A stretch of 64,000 bases of DNA, from contig NZ_JACXLD010000001.1 in the NCBI RefSeq assembly GCF_014705705.1, positions 620,001 through 684,000 on the forward strand. The letters run 5' to 3'. Below, in pieces: positions 49,639 to 57,278 of this stretch; position 1 is the first letter of the stretch; every line of letters begins with the position of its first letter. The DNA comes from Spongiibacter pelagi. GTDB lineage: Bacteria > Pseudomonadota > Gammaproteobacteria > Pseudomonadales > Spongiibacteraceae. The translations under genes were made by a program, and so were the position numbers. The notes beneath the pieces are model-generated. The model was not told where the DNA came from. It saw only the letters and a program-made list of their open reading frames with translations, and searched no databases.

Positions 49639-50193
49639 CTATTTCGGAGGGAATTCCGCCCAGATTTCGCTAACCGCGTCGTCGATGCGAATCTGATTTT
49701 CTTTGGGGTCTTGGCTGTCTAGCTCAATCACCAGTGAACCGCGCCATGCCAGTTTTTGATCTTTGGCGTTGAGCAGATCAATCACAATCTGAATATTTTG
49801 ATTCACGCGATCGGCGCCAAGTGGAATGCCCACGCTGGTGCCAATGCCGACATTGCTAGAAAAACTGCCAAGGCCAATGCCTAAGCGCGGGCTGCGATCA
49901 ATGGTGTCTGGTGCGGGCAGAATCAGTGGCCGCACAATAAAGTCGGCCTGCTCGATTTTTTGAACTTCTTGATAGAGCCCGGTTTTGAGGCGCTGGCTGA
50001 GCGATGCTTTTAGGTGCTCTTGTAGGAAAGGCGATATTGCGGTGTTGGCTTGGTTGCTGGCGGGGTCTGCTGCCCAAGTGAATTTTTGGTAGGTGGTAAA
50101 ATTGGCGCGTGGATTGTAGTCGGTGACAACCCGCGTGCTGCTGCAAGCGGCCAAAAGCATGACAGACATCATGATGGAAAATAAAAATTTCAT
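49639..50193 (-). CDS. DUF4136 lipoprotein
   Basis: 184 aa. Lipoprotein signal ending LLAAC (Cys17), followed by VVTDYNPRANFTTYQKFTW, the conserved opening of DUF4136. The rest is predicted beta/alpha with Gly-rich loops (about 100-125). It is likely a periplasmic-facing outer-membrane lipoprotein. Family function unknown. It begins 18 nt after tag on the same strand, so the two may be cotranscribed. Confidence 0.83.
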   Translation of the reverse strand: MKFLFSIMMSVMLLAACSSTRVVTDYNPRANFTTYQKFTWAADPASNQANTAISPFLQEHLKASLSQRLKTGLYQEVQKIEQADFIVRPLILPAPDTIDRSPRLGIGLGSFSSNVGIGTSVGIPLGADRVNQNIQIVIDLLNAKDQKLAWRGSLVIELDSQDPKENQIRIDDAVSEIWAEFPPK

Positions 50194-50211
50194 AATTGCC
50201 TCAATAGAGCC

Positions 50212-50811
50212 TTACTTCACGTTGATGTTTTTGCCCAAGGCTTTGACCGCTTTATGCTGCGGGCAGTTCACTAGGTGGTCGTTAACAAAGCCCAGTGCTT
50301 GTAAGTGCGCATAACAAATCGTACTGCCAAAAAAGCGAAAACCACGTTTTTTCATGTCTTTGGCAATGGCGTCAGATATCTCCGTGGTGGCCGGTACTTC
50401 CGCTAAGCTCTGCCATTGGTTTTGTTTTGGCTTGCCGCCAAAGAACTGCCAGAAATAGCGGTGCGCTTCGCCAAATTCTTTTTGCAGCTGCAAGAAACAT
50501 TGTGCATTACTAATCGCGCTTTCGATTTTTTTACGATTGCGAACAATGCCCTCATTATTCATCAGCGCTTCGACTTTTGCCTCATCAAAAGCGGCGACTT
50601 TTTTGGCATTAAAACCGGCAAAGGCTTTTCGGTAGGCCTCTCGCTTGCGCAAAATCGTAATCCAGCTAAGACCCGCTTGGGCAGATTCCAAAATCAGAAA
50701 TTCGAATAAGCGTTGGTCGTCGGTGCACGGCACGCCCCACTCGTCGTTGTGATAGGCAAGATACAGGGGATCGCTACCGCACCAGCCGCAGGGTTCTTGT
50801 GATTTTGCCAT
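50212..50811 (-). CDS. tag: DNA-3-methyladenine glycosylase I
   Basis: 199 aa. CGWCGSDPLYLAYHNDEWGVP contains the zinc-binding Cys and His with the conserved Tyr and Glu, and GLSWITILRKREAYR is the substrate-pocket block. The C-terminal HLVNCPQH supplies the remaining zinc ligands. It removes 3-methyladenine from alkylated DNA by base excision. Divergent from the M48 protease gene across 84 bp. Confidence 0.95.
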   Translation of the reverse strand: MAKSQEPCGWCGSDPLYLAYHNDEWGVPCTDDQRLFEFLILESAQAGLSWITILRKREAYRKAFAGFNAKKVAAFDEAKVEALMNNEGIVRNRKKIESAISNAQCFLQLQKEFGEAHRYFWQFFGGKPKQNQWQSLAEVPATTEISDAIAKDMKKRGFRFFGSTICYAHLQALGFVNDHLVNCPQHKAVKALGKNINVK

Positions 50812-50895
50812 TATTGCCCTCGAATCGGTTTTGCCTGAGCCTCAACTAATCCCCATAATGGGGCAATTGCAATTGGATTGATAGCGGGGAGAAAC

Positions 50896-51690
50896 ATGAA
50901 GTTCATTAAAGGTTTTAGTCTAGTTCTGGTCGTGGCTTTGTTGGCCTCTTGTGCCCAGTCGCCCACCGGACGTCGGCAGATATTGCTGTTTTCCAATAGC
51001 GAAATGTCGCAAATGGGCGGCACCGCGTTTGATGAAATGAAACAGAAAATGACCATCAACCGCGATGGCAAGGTCAACCGCTATGTGACCTGCGTGGCAG
51101 ATTCGATTACCGCACGCCTGTCGCCTGAATGGCAGGGCAGTTGGGAAGTGGTGGTGTTTGAGGAAGACTCGGCTAACGCCTTTGCCTTGCCGGGCAAAAA
51201 AATCGGCGTGCATACCGGTATTTTTAAAATGGCGAAAAACCAAGACCAGCTCGCTACCGTTCTTGGTCACGAAGTCGGCCACGTGCTGGCTCAACACAGC
51301 GCTGAACGTCTTTCACAGCAGAGCGTGGTCGGTACCGGCTCACAACTGATCGGTGTACTGCTTGGCGAAGGTGCGCAAAAAGAAACGGTAATGGGCCTGC
51401 TTGGTCTCGGCGCGCAATATGGCCTGCTGTTACCCTATGGTCGCGCGCAAGAATCTGAGGCCGATGTGGTTGGTTTGAAGCTGATGGCGCAGGCGGGTTT
51501 TAATCCAAAAGCCAGTGTGCAACTTTGGGAGAATATGAGTGCGGGCAGTCAGGGCCAGCCGCCTGAGTTTATGTCGACTCACCCCTCACACAGCACGCGG
51601 ATTAACGATCTGAATAAAGCAATTCCCAAATACGATCCGCTGTACAAGCAGGCGCAAGCGCAAGGCTTGAAACCAAACTGTTCGATGTAG
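50896..51690 (+). CDS. M48-family metalloprotease lipoprotein
   Basis: 264 aa from the ATG at 50896, chosen for the GGGGAG site 5 nt upstream; the TTG at 50878 was rejected. Lipoprotein signal ending LLASC (Cys19). The active site is HEVGH (His125, Glu126, His129), with the third zinc ligand in ESEAD (Glu188), and STHPSH closes the catalytic domain. It resembles LoiP/YcaL-type periplasmic proteases that handle outer-membrane proteins. Target unknown. Confidence 0.88.
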   Translation: MKFIKGFSLVLVVALLASCAQSPTGRRQILLFSNSEMSQMGGTAFDEMKQKMTINRDGKVNRYVTCVADSITARLSPEWQGSWEVVVFEEDSANAFALPGKKIGVHTGIFKMAKNQDQLATVLGHEVGHVLAQHSAERLSQQSVVGTGSQLIGVLLGEGAQKETVMGLLGLGAQYGLLLPYGRAQESEADVVGLKLMAQAGFNPKASVQLWENMSAGSQGQPPEFMSTHPSHSTRINDLNKAIPKYDPLYKQAQAQGLKPNCSM

Positions 51691-51723
51691 AAAGCTCGCA
51701 TCGATTAACAAGAGTCACGTCTC

Positions 51724-52395
51724 TTGATTTCGCAACTGCCAAAATGGGTTGAGTTTGGCGCATTTATTTTGGCGCTGGTGGCGGGCTTTGTGAACGCGGT
51801 GGGGCTGTTGGGTTTTGAGCACCAATCGGTATCGCACCTGTCCGGAACCGCCACCTTGTTGGGCACCGATCTTTTTGCCGGATCACTCGATGGCAGTGTG
51901 CATTTACTGGGGGTGTTGCTGGCCTTTCTAGTCGGCTCGTCATTGGCGGGCTATCTGCTGCCGGGAGCAACCCTAACCTTGGGGCGGCACTATGATACGG
52001 CTTTGGCTATAGAAGCCGTGTTGCTGTTGCTGGCGCTCTGGTGTCTTTCGCAAGCTTCTTTTTACGGTCACTTTTTTGCTTCTGCCGCCTGTGGTTTACA
52101 AAATGCGTTGGCGAGTCGATACAGCGGCGCGGTAATCCGCACCACCCATGTCACTGGAATTTTTACGGATTTGGGAATGATGCTGGGGGCTCGATTTCGC
52201 GGTGAAGCCTTGGATAAGCGTAAAGCTAAGCTATTTGTTTTGATTATTGCTGGATTTGTTTTCGGTGGAAGTCTTGGCGCAATGGCTTACGCAAAGCTCC
52301 AATTCTGGTCACTGTTATTGCCGGCGGGAATTTGCCTGGTATTGGCGATTGTCTATCGGGTGTATGCAGCTCCGCAGCGCCAGCTGGTTCGCTGA
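51724..52395 (+). CDS. DUF1275 (YoaK-like) membrane protein
   Basis: 223 aa, starting at TTG (no upstream ATG in frame; the ribosome site is weak). About six membrane helices, with GFVNAVGLLGFEHQSVSHLSGT near the start and GLQNALASRYSGAVIRTTHVTG in the middle, both DUF1275 signatures. Function unknown; possibly a transporter. Its stop codon (52393-52395) lies inside the first copy of the 36-bp tandem repeat. Confidence 0.83.
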   Translation: MISQLPKWVEFGAFILALVAGFVNAVGLLGFEHQSVSHLSGTATLLGTDLFAGSLDGSVHLLGVLLAFLVGSSLAGYLLPGATLTLGRHYDTALAIEAVLLLLALWCLSQASFYGHFFASAACGLQNALASRYSGAVIRTTHVTGIFTDLGMMLGARFRGEALDKRKAKLFVLIIAGFVFGGSLGAMAYAKLQFWSLLLPAGICLVLAIVYRVYAAPQRQLVR

Positions 52396-52486
52396 AGCGA
52401 GTTAATCGCAGCAACCTGCTTTTCTCGCTAAAGCGAGTTAACCGCAGCAGCCTGTTTTTCTCGCTGAAGCGAGTTAACCGCAGCAG
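52389..52486. repeat. 36-bp tandem repeat (2.7 copies) between two convergent stop codons
   Basis: Copies begin at 52389, 52425 and 52461, each opening TCGCT(G/A)AAGCGAGTTAA; the first two differ at 4 of 36 positions and the third is cut after 26 bp. Each copy contains the dyad CTCGC-TGAA-GCGAG or its near variant. Copy 1 contains the stop of the YoaK-like gene, copy 3 contains the cysE stop, so the array is a duplication of the cysE 3' end. It is not a canonical terminator, because the T-run precedes the hairpin on the plus strand. Confidence 0.85.
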
Positions 52487-53265
52487 GCGCCATGATTCAT
52501 TGAGAGTGCAGGTGCGTCGCAATCTGGGGTGCCAATGACTTTGGCCGGAACGCCCGCGACAATAGTGTGCGGAGGCACATCTTTCAGGACTACGCTGCCA
52601 GAGCCAACCTGTGCGCCTTCCCCAATATGAATATTCCCCAGAATTTTTGCGCCCGCGCTGATCAGCACGCCATCCCCAACTTTGGGGTGGCGGTCGCCGT
52701 GTTCTTTGCCGGTACCGCCAAGTGTCACCGATTGCATCAGCGACACATTATTTCCCACCACCGCGGTTTCACCAATAACGATTCCGGTGGCGTGATCCAT
52801 CAGTATGCCGCGACCAATTTTAGCTGCTGGGTGAATGTCGACGCCGAACTCACAGGAAATTCGGTTCTGAAAAAATAACGCCAGTGATACTCGGCCTTGC
52901 TGCCAAAGCCAATGAGCCACGCGGTAAGACTGGAGTGCGTGAAAGCCTTTGAAGTACAAAAACGGCACCGACAATTGTTCGCAGGCGGAGTCGCGCTCGT
53001 AAACGGCGCAGATGTCGGCGCGCATGGCGCAACCAATTTCCGGGTCGGCGGCAAAGGCTTCTTCAAGCACTTCTCTCACTAACAACGCAGAAGCGGCCGG
53101 GCTGGCTAGGGTATGTGCCAAGTGGAAGCTCAGTGCGGTTTCCAAGCTGTCGTGGTTCAGAATCGTGGCGTGCAAAAAGCTCGCGAGTACCGGCTCGCTT
53201 TGTACTTCGCGGGCGGTTTCTTCGCGGATGGTTTGCCAGACGGTGTCGGTATTGCTTGTCTTCAT
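52474..53265 (-). CDS. cysE: Serine O-acetyltransferase
   Basis: 263 aa from the ATG at 53265; the frame is open from 53313, but the shorter start aligns with the CysE N-terminus. An N-terminal helical domain (to about 140) has FHATILNHDSLETALSFHLA and FHALQSYRVAHWL. The left-handed beta-helix follows: VDIHPAAKIGRGILMDHATG, TLGGTGKEHGDRHPKVGDG and ILGNIHIGEGAQVGSGSVV. His and Asp residues of the active site are in these blocks. It acetylates serine for cysteine synthesis and is feedback-inhibited by cysteine. The tail ends Ala-Cys-Cys-Gly, encoded inside the tandem repeat. Confidence 0.95.
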   Translation of the reverse strand: MKTSNTDTVWQTIREETAREVQSEPVLASFLHATILNHDSLETALSFHLAHTLASPAASALLVREVLEEAFAADPEIGCAMRADICAVYERDSACEQLSVPFLYFKGFHALQSYRVAHWLWQQGRVSLALFFQNRISCEFGVDIHPAAKIGRGILMDHATGIVIGETAVVGNNVSLMQSVTLGGTGKEHGDRHPKVGDGVLISAGAKILGNIHIGEGAQVGSGSVVLKDVPPHTIVAGVPAKVIGTPDCDAPALSMNHGACCG

Positions 53266-53342
53266 AATAGCTGCGGTCCAAGTACTGGGGTCAGTATAGC
53301 GAGTTGTTGGCAATAGCTACAGCGGCGGCAGATTAGCGTTTT

Positions 53343-54044
53343 TTAACACGAACTGGAGTTAATGGTGCCAGCGGTGATGTGGGCCTGACAGCGCCACAGG
53401 GTTTGTCCGCTGTTAAGGTATTTGCGCTCAAAGGGCGTGATAATGGTTTCGGGGAGGAAGGCGTTATAAGCGGCTTCTACTCCAAGCAATCGCAGTGCGG
53501 TGGCAAATTCGTCAACGTAGAGCGCCCAATTACTGCGCAACTCAATCTCGCCGCCGAGTTTCAGTAGGGCGGGAAATACCGGCGAGCCATGAATCCGCAA
53601 TTTGATCTGGTCACTTTTAGGCCAGGGATTTGGGTATAGCAGAAAATGCCTTAGCGGCTGCCAGCCAGCCTCAACCGCTAGCCGCCAAAAGTCTTCCACA
53701 TCGGCTTGAATCAACAGGTAGTTTTGTTGTTCGCTTTGGTAGCCGGCGTGTTTGTCGAGCCGAGCGGCGGATTTGTCGATGCCGATAACCGCGCAATCTG
53801 GATATTGTTCCGCCAGCTTGGCGGTGCTTTCGCCAACGCCGCAGAATGAGTCGAGTATCAATGGCTGCTTGCGTTCGGCTAGCCACTGGGCGGCAATTTG
53901 GAAGGCATCCAGATTGTGTTGGGCATAGGGTTTGCGAAATGTATGCGCCAGATGCTTGTGCAGAATTTTTTCCAGATTGGCGTGAACCTCAGTCTGATTG
54001 CTGACAATACGCCGGGAGCTGGGGAGTGAGTTGGTCTTCTTCAT
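53343..54044 (-). CDS. TrmB-like SAM-dependent methyltransferase (divergent)
   Basis: 233 aa, TrmB superfamily. LDSFCGVGESTAKLAEQYP is the SAM motif I and VIGIDKSAARL the acidic loop. FLLYPNPWPKSDQIKLRIHG corresponds to the TrmB motif NPDPWPKKRHHKRR. The basic stretch and the later Thr-Asp pair that contact tRNA are altered (KSDQIKLR; ELRSNWALYVDEF). It may still be a tRNA (guanine-46-N7)-methyltransferase or a paralogue with another target; no second trmB is visible in this window. It lies 77 bp upstream of cysE on the same strand. Confidence 0.75.
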   Translation of the reverse strand: MKKTNSLPSSRRIVSNQTEVHANLEKILHKHLAHTFRKPYAQHNLDAFQIAAQWLAERKQPLILDSFCGVGESTAKLAEQYPDCAVIGIDKSAARLDKHAGYQSEQQNYLLIQADVEDFWRLAVEAGWQPLRHFLLYPNPWPKSDQIKLRIHGSPVFPALLKLGGEIELRSNWALYVDEFATALRLLGVEAAYNAFLPETIITPFERKYLNSGQTLWRCQAHITAGTINSSSC

Positions 54045-54186
54045 GCGGGCAGATGATAGATTTTGATCAGTGATAAGACCAGTGCTATGTGTTTTATTCG
54101 GCCCTTTGTCTAGGATCGAGTGCTACAGCCGTTATACTCGGGGCCATATTTATTTTGTTCTGAGTATTTCCAGCTAGAGAATAACA

Positions 54187-54909
54187 ATGCGCATTGATCG
54201 CCGCCCTTACTGGTATAAAAAAGCCTATCTCCGTTTTCGATATTGGTACACCGAGCATTTTTTGGCGCCGGCCTGTGATTCGCTGGGCGATTACCACACC
54301 TTTATGAAACCTTGGTACACCTCAATTTCTGGGCCCAATATTGTTATTGGACGTTGCGCGACTATCGTTTCCGAGCCGTCCAGTCGGGTGGAGATCGGCG
54401 TGTGGGGACGCAAGGATTGGGAAGGGCGCATCGAGATTGGTGACAATGTATTAATGAGTCCCGGTACCCGGATCTCGGCCAGCGATGAGATTATTATTGG
54501 CAATGGGGTGATGATGGCTCACGGGGTGTATATCACCGATAGCGATTGGCACGGCATTTACGATCGCACTGAGCGCAGCGCGAATAAAACACCGGTGCAT
54601 ATTGGCAATAATGTCTGGTTGGGTGATCGGGCGACCGTGCTGAAAGGCGTCACCATTGGTGAAAATAGTATTGTTGCCGCCTGTGCGGTGGTGACTCGAG
54701 ATGTGCCGGCCAATGTGGTGGTGGCGGGCAATCCGGCGGTGGTGGTGAAAAATCTCGATCCAGAAAAGGGCTTTAAAACGCGGGATGACTACTTTGCTGA
54801 CCCTGAATCCTTGGCGCGCTTTTTTGATGGCGTCGATAAAATGGTGCTCGAGGGCAACAGCTTTTGGAATTGGCTGCGCTGCCTAGTTTGGCCCCGGCGC
54901 GGGGATTAA
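54187..54909 (+). CDS. Hexapeptide-repeat (left-handed beta-helix) acyltransferase
   Basis: 240 aa. Hexapeptide repeats fill about 60-195, with GRIEIGDNVLMSPGTRISASDEI and HIGNNVWLGDRATVLKGVTIGENS. The catalytic His is probably in MAHGVYITDSDWH. VPANVVVAGNPAVVVK closes the coil. The family moves acetyl or acyl groups onto sugars or other small molecules. The substrate is unknown; it is followed 96 nt later by an ABC-2 exporter, which could make it part of a surface-glycan pathway, by position only. Confidence 0.82.
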   Translation: MRIDRRPYWYKKAYLRFRYWYTEHFLAPACDSLGDYHTFMKPWYTSISGPNIVIGRCATIVSEPSSRVEIGVWGRKDWEGRIEIGDNVLMSPGTRISASDEIIIGNGVMMAHGVYITDSDWHGIYDRTERSANKTPVHIGNNVWLGDRATVLKGVTIGENSIVAACAVVTRDVPANVVVAGNPAVVVKNLDPEKGFKTRDDYFADPESLARFFDGVDKMVLEGNSFWNWLRCLVWPRRGD

Positions 54910-55005
54910 TGAAAGTTTGCTTTGGTCAAAAGGCATTAGTGCTTGTCAGCCTTGCAGGGACGGAGGAGACTAGCGCGTGATTTATATGAGCCCAGAGGAT
55001 TAAGT

Positions 55006-55971
55006 GTGACGACGGTGGTAAATGTTAGCGGCGTAGGCAAGACCTATGCCTCGGGCCATTGCGCATTGCGCAGTGTTGATCTGGACATTCAGCGCGGTGA
55101 AATCTTTGCCCTGCTGGGCCCTAACGGCGCCGGCAAAACCACCTTAATCAGTATTATCTGTGGCATTGTTAATGCCAGCGCTGGCACGGTCAGTGTTGGT
55201 GATCTCGATATCGTAAATGACTTCCGCAAAGTGCGAGGCCAGATTGGTTTGGTGCCTCAGGAGTTGTCTACCGACGGCTTTGAGAGCGTGTGGTCGACGG
55301 TGAAATTCAGTCGCGGCCTGTTTGGCAAGGCGCCGAATCCGGCCTATCTCGAACAAATTCTCCGCCAGTTATCGCTATGGGATAAGCGCCATGCACGCAT
55401 TATGGAATTGTCGGGCGGTATGAAGCGCCGGGTGATGATTGCCAAGGCGCTATCTCACGAGCCTGATGTGCTGTTTCTTGATGAGCCTACCGCCGGAGTG
55501 GATGTCGAGCTGCGCCGAGATATGTGGGAGATGGTGCGCGGACTGCGTGAGCGTGGTGTCACTATCATTCTGACGACGCACTATATTGAAGAAGCCGAAG
55601 AGATGGCGGATCGCATCGGTGTTATCAGCAAGGGCGAAATTATTCTGGTGGAAGAAAAACATGCGCTGATGGATAAGCTGGGGCAGAAGCAACTGCGCTT
55701 GCAGTTACAGCAGCCTTTAACGGCGCTGCCGGTTGATCTCGGTGACCTGCCGCTCACCTTGGCGGATGAAGGGCGCGAATTGATTTTCCACTTCGACACC
55801 CAAAGCGAGCATACCGGCATTGCCGAAGTGCTGCGCAGGCTGGATCAACACGGTATCGACTACAAAGATTTGCAATCGCGTCAGCGTTCCCTTGAAGAAA
55901 TTTTTGTCAGCTTGGCCAGTGATAGTCGGGCTGTAAAAAACACGGCTGCCAATGAAGGAGTCGCGGTATGA
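55006..55971 (+). CDS. ABC-2 type transporter, ATP-binding subunit
   Basis: 321 aa from the GTG at 55006, chosen because AGAGGA lies 6 nt upstream; the in-frame ATG at 54943 would add 21 residues without a ribosome site. Walker A is GPNGAGKTT, the signature LSGGMKRR, Walker [12 protein letters not shown], and the switch His is in [11 protein letters not shown]. The C-terminal 90 residues resemble the drug- and Na+-efflux subgroup ([11 protein letters not shown] onward). It powers the permease encoded next, with which it overlaps by 4 bp. Confidence 0.93.
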   Translation: MTTVVNVSGVGKTYASGHCALRSVDLDIQRGEIFALLGPNGAGKTTLISIICGIVNASAGTVSVGDLDIVNDFRKVRGQIGLVPQELSTDGFESVWSTVKFSRGLFGKAPNPAYLEQILRQLSLWDKRHARIMELSGGMKRRVMIAKALSHEPDVLFLDEPTAGVDVELRRDMWEMVRGLRERGVTIILTTHYIEEAEEMADRIGVISKGEIILVEEKHALMDKLGQKQLRLQLQQPLTALPVDLGDLPLTLADEGRELIFHFDTQSEHTGIAEVLRRLDQHGIDYKDLQSRQRSLEEIFVSLASDSRAVKNTAANEGVAV

Positions 55972-56729
55972 ATCTGCATGCGGTCAAAGCAATTTATTTA
56001 TTTGAAATGCACCGCTGGTGGCGAACCTTAATGCAGAGTTTGGCCTCGCCGGTCATTTCGACGTCTCTTTATTTTGTGGTATTTGGTTCGGCTATTGGCT
56101 CGCGCATGGTGGAGATTGATGGCGTGAGCTATGGGGCTTTTATCATCCCCGGCTTATTGATGCTGGCCTTGCTAACAGAAAGTATTTCTAATGCGGCCTT
56201 TGGCATTTTCTTTCCAAAATATAATGGCACGATCTACGAGCTGTTATCCGCACCGGTATCCGTGGCGGAAATATTATTGGGGTACGTTGGGGCGGCGGCG
56301 AGTAAGTCGATTGTGCTGGGTCTGTTGATTTTGGCCACGGCGCGTTTGTTTGTGGATTACAGCATTGCCCATCCCCTGTGGATGATCGCGTTCCTGCTGC
56401 TTACGGCCATTACCTTTAGTTTGTTCGGATTTATTATCGGCGTTTGGGCTGATGATTTTCAGAAGCTGCAAATTGTACCGATGCTGATTGTGACCCCGCT
56501 GGCGTTTCTGGGAGGCAGTTTTTACTCCATCAGTATGCTGCCACCCATTTGGCAGACCATCACCTTGTTTAATCCGGTGGTGTATTTGATCAGTGGTTTT
56601 CGCTGGAGTTTTTACGGTATCGCCGATGTGAATGTGGCGGTCAGCTTGGGTATGACCGCCTTATTTTTACTGGTGTGTTTGCTTGTTGTGAATTGGATGT
56701 TACGCAGCGGTTATCGAATTAAAAACTAG
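55968..56729 (+). CDS. ABC-2 type transporter, permease subunit
   Basis: 253 aa with six membrane helices (about 20-40, 55-78, 105-130, 138-160, 172-192, 225-247). [17 protein letters not shown] and [13 protein letters not shown] form the ABC-2 family signature near the C-terminus. With the upstream ATPase it exports an unidentified substrate; drug-, polyketide- or polysaccharide-type exporters all share this form. Converges on the cytochrome gene. Confidence 0.92.
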   Translation: MNLHAVKAIYLFEMHRWWRTLMQSLASPVISTSLYFVVFGSAIGSRMVEIDGVSYGAFIIPGLLMLALLTESISNAAFGIFFPKYNGTIYELLSAPVSVAEILLGYVGAAASKSIVLGLLILATARLFVDYSIAHPLWMIAFLLLTAITFSLFGFIIGVWADDFQKLQIVPMLIVTPLAFLGGSFYSISMLPPIWQTITLFNPVVYLISGFRWSFYGIADVNVAVSLGMTALFLLVCLLVVNWMLRSGYRIKN

Positions 56730-56750
56730 CGAGGCTCTTTATGATAAGAA

Positions 56751-57278
56751 CTATTGGCAGGGGCCGCCCGCGTTAACCCATGCGGTAAGTACGCTAATAA
56801 ATTCAGGATGATCCAGTGGCGGCGTAGTGCGATCGCCGCCGGGCTCCCAGCCCCACAACACCAGCGCGTCTTCGTCCATATGGTGCAGCAAATCATCCAG
56901 GCTGCGATTGCCATTCAGACTGGTGTTCTTCAGGTTTTGGCACAGCTCTACCGGACTTAATTCTTCCCACGCCATCGACAATGGCGCTAAGCCCCAGTGC
57001 GGTGCGCCGGGTACCGCGCCATCGGCCACATTATGATCTTGGTGGCAGGCGGAGCAGTGTAGCGTTGGCACTCCGTGATTATCTTCGCCGCGCATCACTA
57101 ATTGGTCGTGGCGGCGGCGTTCATCGCCCTGTCGTGGAAATTCGGTTTTGGTGTGGCAGTTCAGGCAGCGCGGATGAGTTAGTACTTCGTAAATAGGTTG
57201 AAACAGTGCTGACTGTGCCAAGGCCAATTGGGGTAGCGCTAAGAAAGCCAGTAGTAAGGATGCGAAAATCGGCTTCAT
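56751..57278 (-). CDS. Periplasmic dihaem cytochrome c partner of the molybdenum oxidoreductase
   Basis: 175 aa. A Sec signal peptide (cut after ALAQ near residue 22) and two haem motifs, CLNCH (38-42) and CSACH (75-79). The C-terminus, WEELSPVELCQNL and HPEFISVLTAWVNAGGPC, matches small cytochromes encoded with isoquinoline 1-oxidoreductase-like enzymes. It should receive electrons from the molybdenum subunit. It overlaps that gene by 4 bp (ATGA). Confidence 0.85.
   Translation of the reverse strand: MKPIFASLLLAFLALPQLALAQSALFQPIYEVLTHPRCLNCHTKTEFPRQGDERRRHDQLVMRGEDNHGVPTLHCSACHQDHNVADGAVPGAPHWGLAPLSMAWEELSPVELCQNLKNTSLNGNRSLDDLLHHMDEDALVLWGWEPGGDRTTPPLDHPEFISVLTAWVNAGGPCQ

Noticed and set aside
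52244-52522. Minus-strand open frame coding a 12-residue peptide repeat (RLLRLTRFSEK).
   Set aside because: The peptide repeat is only the translation of the 36-bp DNA repeat in one frame and overlaps two real genes.
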